Assembly (NCBI GenBank): GCA_032000125.1
Contig: DAMALH010000004.1
Coordinates: 91,836 to 155,835 of the forward strand
Length of the DNA: 64,000 nt
Direction of reading: 5' to 3'
Source: Dryocola sp032000125
GTDB taxonomy: Bacteria; Pseudomonadota; Gammaproteobacteria; Enterobacterales; Enterobacteriaceae
How positions within the stretch are numbered: the stretch's first letter is position 1; the number at the start of each line of letters is the position of its first letter. The position numbers and the translations under genes are program-made. Shown here in pieces: positions 1 to 8,812 of this stretch. The notes below the pieces were generated by a model, which was not told where the DNA came from, ran no database searches, and saw only the letters and a program-made list of their open reading frames with translations.

Positions 1-788
1 AGAATAATAGCTTTTGCCATATGGGTGCGGCCGGTTATCCACATATCGCGAAAAGCCGAGGTAAAGCAGATTTGCGCGCGTTCAATCAGCAGGCCAAAAC
101 CTACGCCAAACAGCATCGCCAGCCCAAGCTTTGGCTGGTTCATGGCGGTCAGCGCGGCCCAGCCGATCATGCCGAAAAACACCAGCATGCCGATGCGGAA
201 ACGGCGTTTTGCCTGAGCAGGCTTTTGCGTTAACGGCGACGCGGCGGAGACTTTCTGCAGCTTAACCGGAATGCGGAACATCGGTAACAGCGTAAAGCGT
301 GCGCCAAACCATGAGCCCAGCGCCGTTGCCAGCGCAAAGAACCAGGCATGAAGCGAGAACTGCGGAATACCGGTGAAAAATGCTGCCAGGTTGCAGCCCA
401 TCGCCAGACGCGCGCCGAAGCCGGCGATAATCCCGCCCGCTACCGCCTGAATGATACGGATGCGGTGCTGCGGCATGCGCAGCTTAACGTTATTGGCCCA
501 GAGCGCTGCGGCAAAGCAGCCGCCAAACATGCCGATAATCATCATGCCGTCGATACGCGTCAGCGGGCTGCCGTCCAGATGGATGAGTTTGTAATATCCC
601 CACTCTTCGGCGTGTACGCCCATAAGCTGCAGCAGTTGCCCGCCCCAGCGGGTAAATTCTCCCGTTACGGCCCAGAAGGTGCCGGTAATGCCGAAATAGT
701 AGGTAGAAAGAATGCCGGCTGCGATAACCGCAGGCATCGGCGCCCAGAATTTGATGAGATAGTGCTGTTTAAAATGTTGCCAGGACAT
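1..788 (-). CDS. yedE: YedE-type inner-membrane transporter (YeeE/YedE family), 3' part cut off by window edge
   Basis: The first 262 codons of a gene read leftward from ATG at 788 and run off the window; E. coli YedE is about 400 residues. The visible protein is strongly hydrophobic with several membrane spans. It carries the two family Cys motifs, ARLAMGCNLAAFF and AQICFTSAFRD, which in the related thiosulfate importer TsuA/YeeE mark the substrate path. The family is linked to sulfur or selenium compound uptake, and YedE is usually paired with YedF, which would lie beyond the left edge. The charged loop between the two Cys motifs separates the two halves of the protein. Identification is by family motifs and by the neighbours yedD and amyA, as in E. 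coli. The transported compound is not shown by the sequence. Confidence 0.9.
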   Translation of the reverse strand, partial: MSWQHFKQHYLIKFWAPMPAVIAAGILSTYYFGITGTFWAVTGEFTRWGGQLLQLMGVHAEEWGYYKLIHLDGSPLTRIDGMMIIGMFGGCFAAALWANNVKLRMPQHRIRIIQAVAGGIIAGFGARLAMGCNLAAFFTGIPQFSLHAWFFALATALGSWFGARFTLLPMFRIPVKLQKVSAASPLTQKPAQAKRRFRIGMLVFFGMIGWAALTAMNQPKLGLAMLFGVGFGLLIERAQICFTSAFRDMWITGRTHMAKAII

Positions 789-1041
789 GTGCCGCCTCTG
801 AACTCAGAAGGGGGTGAAAGAAGACGGCTATTAAATCATTTTTTCAAGCCCTGCCAAATGACCGAGCCAGCACATTGGGAAAACTTCATTTTTTAATGAT
901 TTTCGTCAAACAAGCAGGCGGTTGGGCTTAGCCATTACGGAGTACGACGGGCGGCCATTATTGTTTCTGTTTCCTTTGCAACACTGGCAGGCTAAATGCT
1001 TTAATGCCAAAATTATTTTTTCTCCGCAGTCAGGATAGACG

Positions 1042-1455
1042 ATGAAGAAGATTGCAGTTTTAGCAGCGCTGTTGGCCTTAAGTGGTTGTGTGCAGGTTGA
1101 TGATTATCGGAAAGTGGTGAAGGCTCCGGCGCCCGCCGGGCTTGCGGGTTACTGGCAGTCCGAAGGGCCGCAAAGCGAGATGGTTAGCCCGGAGGCGATT
1201 GCCACGCTTGTGGTCACGCCGAAAGGGGATACGCTCGACTGCCGTCAGTGGCAGCGTGTCATTGCTGTGCCGGGCAAACTGATGCTGCGTTCTGATTCAC
1301 TGTATAACGTCACAGCAAAGCGTGAGATTTATGACGTAGAGCTTGAAGGCGATACGCTGGAGTACGCCGGTATGACGCTTAAACGCGTGGAGCGCCCAAC
1401 CCAGGAATGTGCGGACTACCTCGAAAAAAATCCCCTTACCACACCGCTTCGCTAA
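1042..1455 (+). CDS. yedD: YedD outer-membrane-type lipoprotein
   Basis: A 137-residue protein with a short lipoprotein signal peptide: MKK, a hydrophobic stretch, then the lipobox LSGC, so Cys16 would be lipidated and the mature protein anchored in the envelope. The rest aligns from memory with E. coli YedD over its length, including the conserved segments LAGYWQ, SPEAI and DTLDCRQWQRVIAVPGKL. The ATG at 1042 follows an AGGA ribosome site closely. No enzymatic motif is visible and the function of the family is unknown. It is divergent from yedE and convergent with the antiporter gene downstream. Its place between yedE and amyA is the E. coli arrangement. Confidence 0.9.
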   Translation: MKKIAVLAALLALSGCVQVDDYRKVVKAPAPAGLAGYWQSEGPQSEMVSPEAIATLVVTPKGDTLDCRQWQRVIAVPGKLMLRSDSLYNVTAKREIYDVELEGDTLEYAGMTLKRVERPTQECADYLEKNPLTTPLR

Positions 1456-1517
1456 CCTTCGGCTTCCCCTGAGCCAGCACATGTGCTCAGGGGATATGCT
1501 CCCATGCTTCCCGCAGC

Positions 1518-2846
1518 CTACTGCATTCGCCTGCGCCGTAACGCCAGGAGAGGGTTAACGGAGATGCCATGCACTATTACGCTTGCCACCACCAGCGTCA
1601 GCGCGCAGTCCATCATATAGTTAGCCTCGTCGCCGCGCATGCCGTGCATCCAGGCGAAAGCGATGTAGTTCAGGCTTCCGATACCGCGTATACCAAGCCA
1701 GCTAATAGTTATACGCTGATACGCAGGCGCTGAAACTCCCCATGTCACCGCATACACCGCCAGCGGACGAATGATGACAAAGAGCAGCGCCGCCATCAGC
1801 AGCCCGTTGGGCTGCCAGTGCTGCGCAAGGGTAATGCCCAGGATGATGATCAGCGCAGCGGCAAAAAGGCGCTCGACGGTATCGCCAAACGACAGGGCGT
1901 CACCAATCACAAGCCCCATTGCTTTTACGCGGGTGGTTTCTGCAAATTCGTGTCTCTGGTGCGGGTTAACCATGATTTCAGCCGGTAACGCCGCACCGTT
2001 TTCTTCATCGCGCTCGTCGGGGAAATAGCGCTGAACTTTAATCTCCGCGTTTCTTAAGCCAACGCCTGCGGCAAAAGCGGCGAGGAAGCCCGAAGCGCCA
2101 AGCGACAGCGCAATAGCGTAGCTAAGCGCTATCAGCGACAGCGCAATAAAATCACTCGGAGCAAATTCGCGCTGGGTATAGCGAAAATGGGTAGCCAGCA
2201 GCCCCACGGCGTACCCCAGCAGGTAGCCAATGAAGACGCCTGCGACCAGCGCCCATATCACTTCTACCGTAAACCAGTGGGCAAGCGCAGCCGTGGTTAT
2301 GCCGCCGTGGCTTTCAAAAAGCATCAGCGCCAGCAACAGCAGAGGCAGGGCGGTGCCGTCATTCATCCCCGCCTCGGTGGAAAGCGACAGGCGCAGGCTG
2401 TCGTCATCACGTGCGTCGTTAATGGCAATCAGGCTGGCCAGAACCGGGTCGGTTGGGGCGATGATAGCCGCGAAAGCAAGCGAAATGGGCCAGCTCATGC
2501 CCAGCAGATAATGCGCGGCAAGCATAATGCCGCCTACGGTCAGTAACATGGCGGGTCCCGCCAGCAACATGCCCATTTTCCAGCCTGCCGATCTGAAAGG
2601 TATGCGGATTTTAAGCCCGGTCATAAACAGCGAGGCCGCCATTGCCACTTCGGAAACGTGGGCGATAATGGTGGAGTATTTGACGATATCTATATTGAGC
2701 AGGCCCAGCACCCAGGGGCCGCAGACGATGCCAACCAGCAGATAAAGACCAAAAAGAGGAACGACGCTACGGTTGATCCAGCCATAGCTTAAGGACATCA
2801 CTAACAGCAAAGCACCAGACGCGGCGGTCCAGGTTACAAAATTCAT
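1518..2846 (-). CDS. Cation:proton antiporter, CPA1/NhaP type
   Basis: A 442-residue integral membrane protein with about twelve hydrophobic segments, the usual length for an NhaP-like Na+(K+)/H+ exchanger of the inner membrane. Family landmarks are the acidic ion-binding motif in AAIIAPTDPVLASL and the following EAGMNDGTALPLLLL, which matches the E-x-x-x-N-D-G-T motif of CPA1 exchangers. The charged loop near residues 270-300 separates transmembrane blocks, and the C-terminus is short, without a TrkA regulatory domain. It exchanges monovalent cations for protons in pH and salt homeostasis; the ion preference cannot be read from sequence. It sits between yedD and amyA, where E. coli K-12 has no gene, so it is a lineage-specific addition. 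No promoter was recognised. Confidence 0.88.
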   Translation of the reverse strand: MNFVTWTAASGALLLVMSLSYGWINRSVVPLFGLYLLVGIVCGPWVLGLLNIDIVKYSTIIAHVSEVAMAASLFMTGLKIRIPFRSAGWKMGMLLAGPAMLLTVGGIMLAAHYLLGMSWPISLAFAAIIAPTDPVLASLIAINDARDDDSLRLSLSTEAGMNDGTALPLLLLALMLFESHGGITTAALAHWFTVEVIWALVAGVFIGYLLGYAVGLLATHFRYTQREFAPSDFIALSLIALSYAIALSLGASGFLAAFAAGVGLRNAEIKVQRYFPDERDEENGAALPAEIMVNPHQRHEFAETTRVKAMGLVIGDALSFGDTVERLFAAALIIILGITLAQHWQPNGLLMAALLFVIIRPLAVYAVTWGVSAPAYQRITISWLGIRGIGSLNYIAFAWMHGMRGDEANYMMDCALTLVVASVIVHGISVNPLLALRRRRMQ

Positions 2847-2945
2847 CTACAGGTTTCTCGCAAACTACTTTTCAGTAGCCAAAAGGCTTTATTGGTGAGA
2901 TTAAGCTTAGGATAAATTTTGTGGCTTCGTCGGGGCGGGTGAAAC

Positions 2946-2974
2946 TGTCCTCTCCCGGCAACAAGGAGAGGACA
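2946..2974. repeat. Perfect 10-bp inverted repeat next to the amyA stop
   Basis: TGTCCTCTCC and GGAGAGGACA pair perfectly around a 9-nt loop, immediately 3' of amyA. No run of T follows on the minus strand, so it looks more like a transcript-end stabilising hairpin or a repeat unit than a classic intrinsic terminator. A related CCCTCTCCC/GGGAGAGGG hairpin lies after tcyN at 22506. Confidence 0.5.
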
Positions 2975-2979
2975 AACCG

Positions 2980-4467
2980 TTAAAGCACGTCTTCCAGCAC
3001 CCACACGCTCACGCTTCCCCCATTGCAGGTGAATGTTGCGCTGCCGTTTTCATCGGTGGCGATGGTTTCTTCCCGGTTGCCCAGATAGTCCCGCCAGCTT
3101 TTGTTCCCGTAATTTTCACCAAGCTCAAGGGTTTTTTCGCCTTCATCGCCGTTCGAGAGCACGACCACGCAGCCTGGATATTCATCCGTGCCGCTGCGGC
3201 TGAACGCGATGCAGTTTGGGTGATCGAACCAGAGCGTTTGCACGCCGTGGGCGAAGCGCTCGCGGGCGTGAATCAGCTCGTCGAGCTGCTCCACTATCGG
3301 CATGTCAATGTGATAGGTTTCGCCGTCGCCGCCTTCATCGTCGTAGCTTGCGCCGAAAAGATCGGGATAAAACACGGAAGGGACGCCATTCTCGCGCAGT
3401 AAAATTAAAGCGTAGGCGAGGGGTTTAAACCAGGATTCGACAGGGGCCTCAAGTGCCTGCAGCGGCTGGGTGTCGTGATTGGCTACCAGCGTCACGGCGT
3501 GGAAAGGATCGGCCTCCACCAGCGTGCCGGTGAAGATTTGGCTCATATCGTAATCGCGGCCCTGCTTTGATGCCTGGTGGAAATTCATCTGTAGCGGCGC
3601 ATCAAACAGCAGCGTTTTGCCCTCCACCTGAGCGATGTATTCCTGAAGTTTTTCCACGCTGTGCGACCAGTATTCCGCCACGATAAACAACGGCGTTTCG
3701 GCCACTTCCTGGACGTGCTCTATCCATTCTTTATAGAACCAGGCGGGAATATGTTTGACGGCGTCAAGCCGAAAACCGTCGCAGTCGGTTTCCTGCATGA
3801 CCCAGCGCGCCCAGTATTTAATCTCTTCCGTCACCGCGTGGTTGCGGAAGTCGATATTGTTCCCCATCAGGTAATCGAAGTTTCCCAGCTCGTCATCCAC
3901 CTGATCGTTCCAGCCCTCGCCGGTGTAATCATTGATGATTTTAAACACGCCTTCTTCATTGGGATTTTCGATATGGTCTACGCCACTAAAGCATTTGTAG
4001 TCCCAGATAAAGCGGGAGTATTTGCCGTCTCGCACAGGGAAGGTGTAGCGCGTCCAGGCCTCGCACTCAATGGCCTCGTCGTCGATTTCGTTGCGGTTTT
4101 CCGCGTTGACGCGGTTAACGCGAATGCGTTCTTTCTCATCCGCGCCCATTTTGTGGTTCACCACGACATCCAGCAACACCGCAATGCCGTTATCTTTAAG
4201 GGCCCTGATGGCGGCCAGAAGCTGTGTTTTGTCGCCGTATTTGGTGGCGACGCTGCCTTTTTGATCGAACTCTCCAAGGTCGAACAGATCGTACACGTCA
4301 TATCCTACGGAATGGCCCCCCGAGCTGCCTTTATAAGCAGGGGGTAACCAGACCATATTAATACCGATTTCATTAAGATTGGGGGCCAGCGCTTCAACTT
4401 CAGACCACAGCTCACCGCCGCCGGGCGAGTACCAGTGAAAGCATTGCAACAAAGTTGGGTTACGCAT
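2980..4467 (-). CDS. amyA: Cytoplasmic alpha-amylase
   Basis: A GH13 alpha-amylase of 495 residues, the exact length of E. coli AmyA, that hydrolyses alpha-1,4 links in maltodextrins and glycogen-like polymers. There is no signal peptide: the protein opens with MRNPTLLQCFHWY, as in the E. coli cytoplasmic enzyme. The GH13 motifs are in order: DVVVNHK (region I), GFRLDAVKHI with the nucleophile Asp, IVAEYWS with the acid/base Glu, and VANHDTQ with the transition-state Asp. The reading frame stays open 47 codons further upstream, but that stretch lies inside fliT, is basic and low in complexity, and has no homology, so the ATG at 4467 is chosen. The gene follows fliT on the same strand, as in E. 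coli. Confidence 0.96.
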   Translation of the reverse strand: MRNPTLLQCFHWYSPGGGELWSEVEALAPNLNEIGINMVWLPPAYKGSSGGHSVGYDVYDLFDLGEFDQKGSVATKYGDKTQLLAAIRALKDNGIAVLLDVVVNHKMGADEKERIRVNRVNAENRNEIDDEAIECEAWTRYTFPVRDGKYSRFIWDYKCFSGVDHIENPNEEGVFKIINDYTGEGWNDQVDDELGNFDYLMGNNIDFRNHAVTEEIKYWARWVMQETDCDGFRLDAVKHIPAWFYKEWIEHVQEVAETPLFIVAEYWSHSVEKLQEYIAQVEGKTLLFDAPLQMNFHQASKQGRDYDMSQIFTGTLVEADPFHAVTLVANHDTQPLQALEAPVESWFKPLAYALILLRENGVPSVFYPDLFGASYDDEGGDGETYHIDMPIVEQLDELIHARERFAHGVQTLWFDHPNCIAFSRSGTDEYPGCVVVLSNGDEGEKTLELGENYGNKSWRDYLGNREETIATDENGSATFTCNGGSVSVWVLEDVL

Positions 4468-4561
4468 ATTCAGGTTCCATAAGGCAGGGATCTCAATTAT
4501 GGATGATATGTCTGAAAATGCCTGGTGCGAAAAAGCTCCGTCTTTGCCGCACCTTAGAGGA

Positions 4562-4936
4562 TCAGGGGAGGGTGTCCAGCTTGTCCTGCGGCGCCAGAAT
4601 GTGACCACCCTGTTTGCCGTAGGCGGTTAATACCGATTTTTGGATGGAAGATTGCCCCACCAGCCTGGCAAGTTCGTCCATGCGCGCCTGCAGCAAAAGC
4701 TTAACCTCGCTTTCATTATGCAGGATAGCTCGCAGCATTGGGCGAAGCTGCTCCTGCGTTTGCGTCGAGGGCTGAGTATCCTGCATGAGTTGAGTCAGTT
4801 TATGCACCGCATTAACGTAATCCATTTCACTGGCGATTAATTCGTCCCACAGTTCTTCGCGGGCGAGGTGCAGCATCATCTTACTTTTATCCAGTAGTTG
4901 CTGATAGAGGGTATACAGTTGCGGTGCATGGATCAT
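4562..4936 (-). CDS. fliT: FliT, flagellar export chaperone for FliD and FlhDC antagonist
   Basis: A 124-residue helical protein matching E. coli FliT (121 residues), with conserved blocks ELWDELIASEMDYVNAV and MDELARLVGQSSIQKSVL. FliT keeps the filament cap FliD soluble and targets it to the export gate. Once free of FliD, its C-terminal region binds FlhC and lowers class 2 transcription. The start codon shares one base with the fliS stop (TAATG), so the two are translationally coupled in the fliDST operon. The last codons extend a few residues past the E. coli end. There is no sign of truncation. Confidence 0.95.
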   Translation of the reverse strand: MIHAPQLYTLYQQLLDKSKMMLHLAREELWDELIASEMDYVNAVHKLTQLMQDTQPSTQTQEQLRPMLRAILHNESEVKLLLQARMDELARLVGQSSIQKSVLTAYGKQGGHILAPQDKLDTLP

Positions 4937-5346
4937 TAGACTGCGTCCCGAGTGTGGTTAGGTGCCTGTGCGACCTCTTTCCAGGCGTCCGCAATGTTTT
5001 TCAGCAGGTTCTCGACCTCTTCGATCGCGCTGACGTCATTACGTAAATTGGCCTGGAGGAGGCGTCGTACCATATAGGCATAAAGCGAGTACAGATTCTG
5101 AGTCAGTTCATCGCCGCTCTCTTCATCGATCCCGTTTTTTAGCCCGTTCTCAATGATGTTTATGGCTTTAGAGAGTGAAAGCCCTTTCCCTTCCAGATTA
5201 CCGTCCTGCAAAAAAAGACGAGCGCGTACTAATGCGCTGAGCGCGCCATCAAACAACATGGTGACCAGTTGCTGCTGGCTGGCGCTCATGACCGCGCTTT
5301 CAACCCCGATTTTTGCGTAGGCCTGAGTGCCTTTTGCGCCGTACAT
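4936..5346 (-). CDS. fliS: FliS, flagellin export chaperone
   Basis: A 136-residue protein with the FliS signature: an N-terminal MYGAKGTQAYAKIGVESAV, then helices with LVTMLFDGALSAL and LSKAINIIENGLKNGIDEESG. FliS binds the disordered C-terminal end of flagellin in the cytoplasm, prevents early polymerisation and hands it to FlhA. An AGGAGA ribosome site lies seven bases before the ATG. The gene is 17 bp downstream of fliD and overlaps fliT by one base. In this strain its client would be the glycosylation-candidate flagellin encoded at 7051-8571. Confidence 0.96.
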   Translation of the reverse strand: MYGAKGTQAYAKIGVESAVMSASQQQLVTMLFDGALSALVRARLFLQDGNLEGKGLSLSKAINIIENGLKNGIDEESGDELTQNLYSLYAYMVRRLLQANLRNDVSAIEEVENLLKNIADAWKEVAQAPNHTRDAV

Positions 5347-5363
5347 GTCTTCTCCTGAATTAA

Positions 5364-6785
5364 TTATTTGTTACTGGAGCTGGTGGATTCGAACTGCTGC
5401 GTCAGGTAGCTGCTGGTGGAGTTCAGCGAGTTCATCAGCACGTCCAGTTGGGTAAATTGCGCTTTGTAACGTGCCATCAACGTGTCGATGCGGTCGCTGG
5501 CAGCGTTGTACTGTTTGGTCAGGTTGTTCAGCGTCTTACTTACGCCGTCTTTTGCCGCCTGAATAATGCCGGTGGAGGAAAGCCAACTGGTCAGGTTCTT
5601 GCCGATAACGGTAGTAATACCGGTGGCTTTACCGTCGCCGACGATCATATCTTTAACCCCGGAAGCATCTTTTTTAAGCGCGGCTGACAGCTTATCGTCC
5701 TCCACTTCTAATTTTCCGGTAGCCGGATCCGAAGTGACGCCAATCTGCGCCAGCGTCTTGAATGACGCGCTGCCCGAGGTATTGCTGAGGAGACCTTTTA
5801 ACTGCGTCTGGATAGTGCGCAGGGTGGTATCACCAAGCAATGCGCCATTGCTGGAATCCTGGTTTTCTGCGCCGGCATCTACGGCGGTGTATTTGGTTAA
5901 GCTGCTGAAGGTATCCTGCAATGCGTTATAGGCGTCGACCCAGGCTTTAACGGCTTTTTCAGCTTTTGAGGTGTCTTTAGTGATGGTCAGCGTCTGGTTG
6001 CCGGTAGTGACATCGTTCAGATTAAGGGTGATGTCTTCCAGCGCATTGCTGATGGTGTTGCTGCTGTTTTCGATATCAACGTTGTTAACTTTTAATTTGG
6101 CATTCTGCGCGGTAACGCTCTCTTCCATGCCGTTGCTTGCGTCACCGCTGGTGCCGTTATAGCCCATAAAGGCCTGCAGGGCGCTGTCGCTGTCGGCGCT
6201 AAAGCTCAGGGACATAGCATTATCGCTGCCGGTATCGTTAGCGGTAACGGACAGACGGTACTCGCCGTTACCGACGTTGATAATACTGGCGCTGACGCCA
6301 GCTTTGGCGTTATTGATGGCGTCGCGTATGCCGGTCAGGGATGAGTTGGCCGCGCTGATATTAATGGTTACCGGTTTTTTATCGCCGCCCTGCTGGATGG
6401 TTAGCACGCTGTCGCCGGTGGCGATAGCCGCTTTGCTGTCGGTCTGCGTGTTTTTGGTGGTCAGCGTCTGCGCCTGCGCTAGCTGAGAAACGCTAATAGT
6501 ATATTTCCCGGCAATGGCGCTGCCGGTAGTGGTGGCGCTGAAAGCCGTGCTGCTGCTGGTTGTTGACGTGGCGGTAAATAAGTCGGCTTTATTCAGAGCG
6601 GTGTTGGCGGTCTGGAAGGTTTCCAGCGCGCTTTTCAGGGTGCCGTAAGCGCTCAGTTTGGCGGTAAAGGAAGTCTGCTGGGCCGAAATGGGTTTTAGCG
6701 TGGACTTTTCCGCCGCTTCCAGGCTGTCCAGGATGCTGCTCAGATCCAGGCCCGACCCGACTCCCAGCGTTGAAATACTAGCCAT
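5364..6785 (-). CDS. fliD: FliD, flagellar filament cap (hook-associated protein 2)
   Basis: A 473-residue cap protein (E. coli 468) starting MASISTLGVGSGLDLSSILD, the conserved N-terminal D0 segment. The centre is variable and Ser/Thr/Ala-rich, and the C-terminus returns to a conserved coiled region (IDTLMARYKAQFTQLDVLM) ending in a Ser-rich tail. Five copies cap the growing filament and fold incoming flagellin. It is first in the fliDST operon and is read divergently from fliC from its own sigma-28 promoter. Thr/Ser-rich stretches around residues 70-120 could be modified if the neighbouring glycan machinery also acts on FliD, but nothing in the sequence proves it. Confidence 0.97.
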   Translation of the reverse strand: MASISTLGVGSGLDLSSILDSLEAAEKSTLKPISAQQTSFTAKLSAYGTLKSALETFQTANTALNKADLFTATSTTSSSTAFSATTTGSAIAGKYTISVSQLAQAQTLTTKNTQTDSKAAIATGDSVLTIQQGGDKKPVTINISAANSSLTGIRDAINNAKAGVSASIINVGNGEYRLSVTANDTGSDNAMSLSFSADSDSALQAFMGYNGTSGDASNGMEESVTAQNAKLKVNNVDIENSSNTISNALEDITLNLNDVTTGNQTLTITKDTSKAEKAVKAWVDAYNALQDTFSSLTKYTAVDAGAENQDSSNGALLGDTTLRTIQTQLKGLLSNTSGSASFKTLAQIGVTSDPATGKLEVEDDKLSAALKKDASGVKDMIVGDGKATGITTVIGKNLTSWLSSTGIIQAAKDGVSKTLNNLTKQYNAASDRIDTLMARYKAQFTQLDVLMNSLNSTSSYLTQQFESTSSSNK

Positions 6786-6827
6786 ATAAATTCCTTATTG
6801 TATCGACGCGTAAAATGAATACCGGGA

Positions 6828-6854
6828 TTATCGGCCTGAATAGGGCAAAGTTTA
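6828..6854 (-). promoter_or_regulatory. Sigma-28 (FliA) promoter of fliDST
   Basis: On the minus strand TAAA, a 15-base spacer and GCCGATAA form a perfect match to the enterobacterial FliA consensus. It lies 43 bp upstream of the fliD start. Confidence 0.93.
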
Positions 6855-6946
6855 CGGTTAATTTCTTTTTTTTAATGGCGAGAATAGCGGCAAGGGGAAA
6901 GAGTATTTCCGGCGCTAAAAATTATTCGTGCCGGCGAAAAAAATGC

Positions 6947-6973
6947 TAAAGGTTGCGAGTGACCAGACGATAA
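6947..6973 (+). promoter_or_regulatory. Sigma-28 (FliA) promoter of fliC
   Basis: TAAA, 15 bases, then GACGATAA: one mismatch to the GCCGATAA consensus -10. It lies 77 bp before the fliC ATG, leaving a leader that contains the GGCGACGAAGCC stem typical of enterobacterial fliC leaders. Confidence 0.9.
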
Positions 6974-7050
6974 CAGGTTTAACGGCGACGAAGCCGAGGG
7001 GTGGAAGCCCAATCACGTAAACCGTAGATTTGAACACAGGAAACTAAATC

Positions 7051-8571
7051 ATGGCACAAGTCATTAATACCAACAGCCTCTCGCTGATCACTCAGAACAA
7101 CATCAACAAGAACCAGTCTGCTCTGTCTTCTTCTATCGAGCGTCTGTCTTCTGGTCTGCGTATCAACAGCGCTAAAGATGATGCTGCGGGCCAGGCTATC
7201 GCTAACCGCTTCACGTCTAACATCAAAGGTCTGACTCAGGCTGCACGTAACGCTAACGACGGTATCTCTCTGGCGCAGACCACTGAAGGCGCGCTGTCAG
7301 AAATCAACAACAACTTACAGCGTGTTCGTGAACTGACCGTGCAGGCGACTACCGGTACTAACTCCGATTCCGACCTGTCTTCTATCCAGGACGAAATCAA
7401 ATCCCGTCTGTCTGAAATTGACCGCGTATCCGGCCAGACCCAGTTTAACGGCGTGAACGTGCTGGCAAAAGACGGCAAAATGAACATCCAGGTTGGCGCG
7501 AACGACGGCCAGACTATCACCATCGACCTGCAGAAAATCGATTCTTCTACCCTGGGCCTGTCTGGCTTTGACGTTTCTACTAAAGCAAATATTTCTACTG
7601 CAGCGGTAACTGCTGGTGGGACCACAACCACTACTTATGCTGACAGTGCAATTGATATTGATACTACAACTAAAGTTGCAGGTATTGCCGCTGATGCTAC
7701 GGTAGGTGCCGTTTCGTTTGATAACACAACTGGGAAATATTACGCGGCAATTACAAGTGCTGCTGATAACACCCTTGATGGTAACTATGAAATCCATGTG
7801 GATGCCGCTGGTGCAGTTACCGCTGCTGCTGCTGATAAGCAAGCCGGTGCGTTGCCTGGAACTGCTTCCGCACTCGCATCTGGTAAAGTACAAACTGCAA
7901 CCACCACCACTACTCCTGGCACCGCTGTTGATGTTACTGCAGCTAAAACTACTCTTACTGCCGCAGGCGTTGATACAACCGACCTTAAGCTGGTTAAGCT
8001 GTCCTCAACTGATTCTGACGGTAAAATTACAGACGCTGGTTATGGCTTGCAGAATGCGAAAGGCGACATTTACGCAACGGATTATGATGGCGCTGACGCG
8101 GCTACTGCCACTGCAACAACCATCGATTATACCGATGCTTCAGGTACTGCAGTAACTGGTGCCGCTGTTAAGCTGGGCGGTTCCGACGGTAAAACCGGCC
8201 TGGTAACCGTTGACGGCAAGAACTACAAAGCATCCGATCTGAGTGGTAAAGACCTTTCTGATAAAACCAATACGGTTAAATCTGTAGCTGATAACTCTAA
8301 ACCGCTGGCGGCACTGGATGACGCTATCGCTCAGGTAGACAAATTCCGTTCTTCCCTGGGTGCGGTACAGAACCAGCTGGATTCTGCGGTAACTAACCTG
8401 AACAACACCACTACCAACCTGTCTGAAGCGCAGTCCCGTATTCAGGATGCCGACTATGCGACCGAAGTGTCCAACATGTCTAAAGCGCAGATCATTCAGC
8501 AGGCCGGTAACTCAGTGCTGTCCAAAGCAAACCAGGTTCCACAGCAGGTTCTGTCTCTGCTGCAGGGCTAA
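7051..8571 (+). CDS. fliC: Flagellin (phase-1 type filament protein)
   Basis: A 506-residue flagellin. Residues 1-175 (starting MAQVINTNSLSLITQNNINK) and the last 90 or so (ending QVPQQVLSLLQG) are the conserved D0/D1 coiled coils that build the filament core and bind TLR5 and FliS. Between about 180 and 400 lies the surface-exposed variable domain, rich in Thr, Ala, Asp and Gly. It has two runs of five Thr (191-195 and 284-288) and codon use that is more AT-rich than in the ends. The gene has its own sigma-28 promoter and a strong terminator. The adjacent six-gene island is a candidate glycosylation system, with Ser/Thr of this domain as the probable acceptors. The start follows an AGGAAAC ribosome site. 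Confidence 0.97.
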   Translation: MAQVINTNSLSLITQNNINKNQSALSSSIERLSSGLRINSAKDDAAGQAIANRFTSNIKGLTQAARNANDGISLAQTTEGALSEINNNLQRVRELTVQATTGTNSDSDLSSIQDEIKSRLSEIDRVSGQTQFNGVNVLAKDGKMNIQVGANDGQTITIDLQKIDSSTLGLSGFDVSTKANISTAAVTAGGTTTTTYADSAIDIDTTTKVAGIAADATVGAVSFDNTTGKYYAAITSAADNTLDGNYEIHVDAAGAVTAAAADKQAGALPGTASALASGKVQTATTTTTPGTAVDVTAAKTTLTAAGVDTTDLKLVKLSSTDSDGKITDAGYGLQNAKGDIYATDYDGADAATATATTIDYTDASGTAVTGAAVKLGGSDGKTGLVTVDGKNYKASDLSGKDLSDKTNTVKSVADNSKPLAALDDAIAQVDKFRSSLGAVQNQLDSAVTNLNNTTTNLSEAQSRIQDADYATEVSNMSKAQIIQQAGNSVLSKANQVPQQVLSLLQG

Positions 8572-8613
8572 TCGCCTTCTGCCTGACCATAATCGTCAGC
8601 AGCCTGTTTATGC

Positions 8614-8643
8614 AAACCAACCCTCAGGGGTTGGTTTTTTTTT
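8614..8643 (+). terminator. Intrinsic terminator of fliC
   Basis: AAACCAACCC and GGGTTGGTTT form a perfect 10-bp stem with a TCAG tetraloop, followed directly by an unbroken T tract. Confidence 0.93.
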
Positions 8644-8772
8644 ATCTGTGCCGGGTCGGCATAAGTCGTATTACCAATTCTGCCTCCGGGCCCCGGCACT
8701 TAAGGCATTGCTGGAATTGGCTTCGCGAGTGAAGGGTTATTCCAAATTTGGCAGAAGTGCTCCTGTGTTATC

Positions 8773-8787
8773 GTAAATCTGATTTAC
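8773..8787. promoter_or_regulatory. Short inverted repeat ahead of the glycan island
   Basis: GTAAATC and GATTTAC flank a single T, 25 bp before the GTG of the first island gene. It could be an operator or part of the leader. No sigma-28 promoter was seen between the fliC terminator and this point, so how the island is transcribed is open. Confidence 0.35.
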
Positions 8788-8812
8788 TTCTTGATGAATA
8801 CAGGACATTTCA

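Noticed and set aside
4468..4608. Upstream extension of the amyA reading frame by 47 codons
   Set aside because: It lies over the fliT 3' end, has a basic low-similarity sequence, and the E. coli start aligns at 4467.
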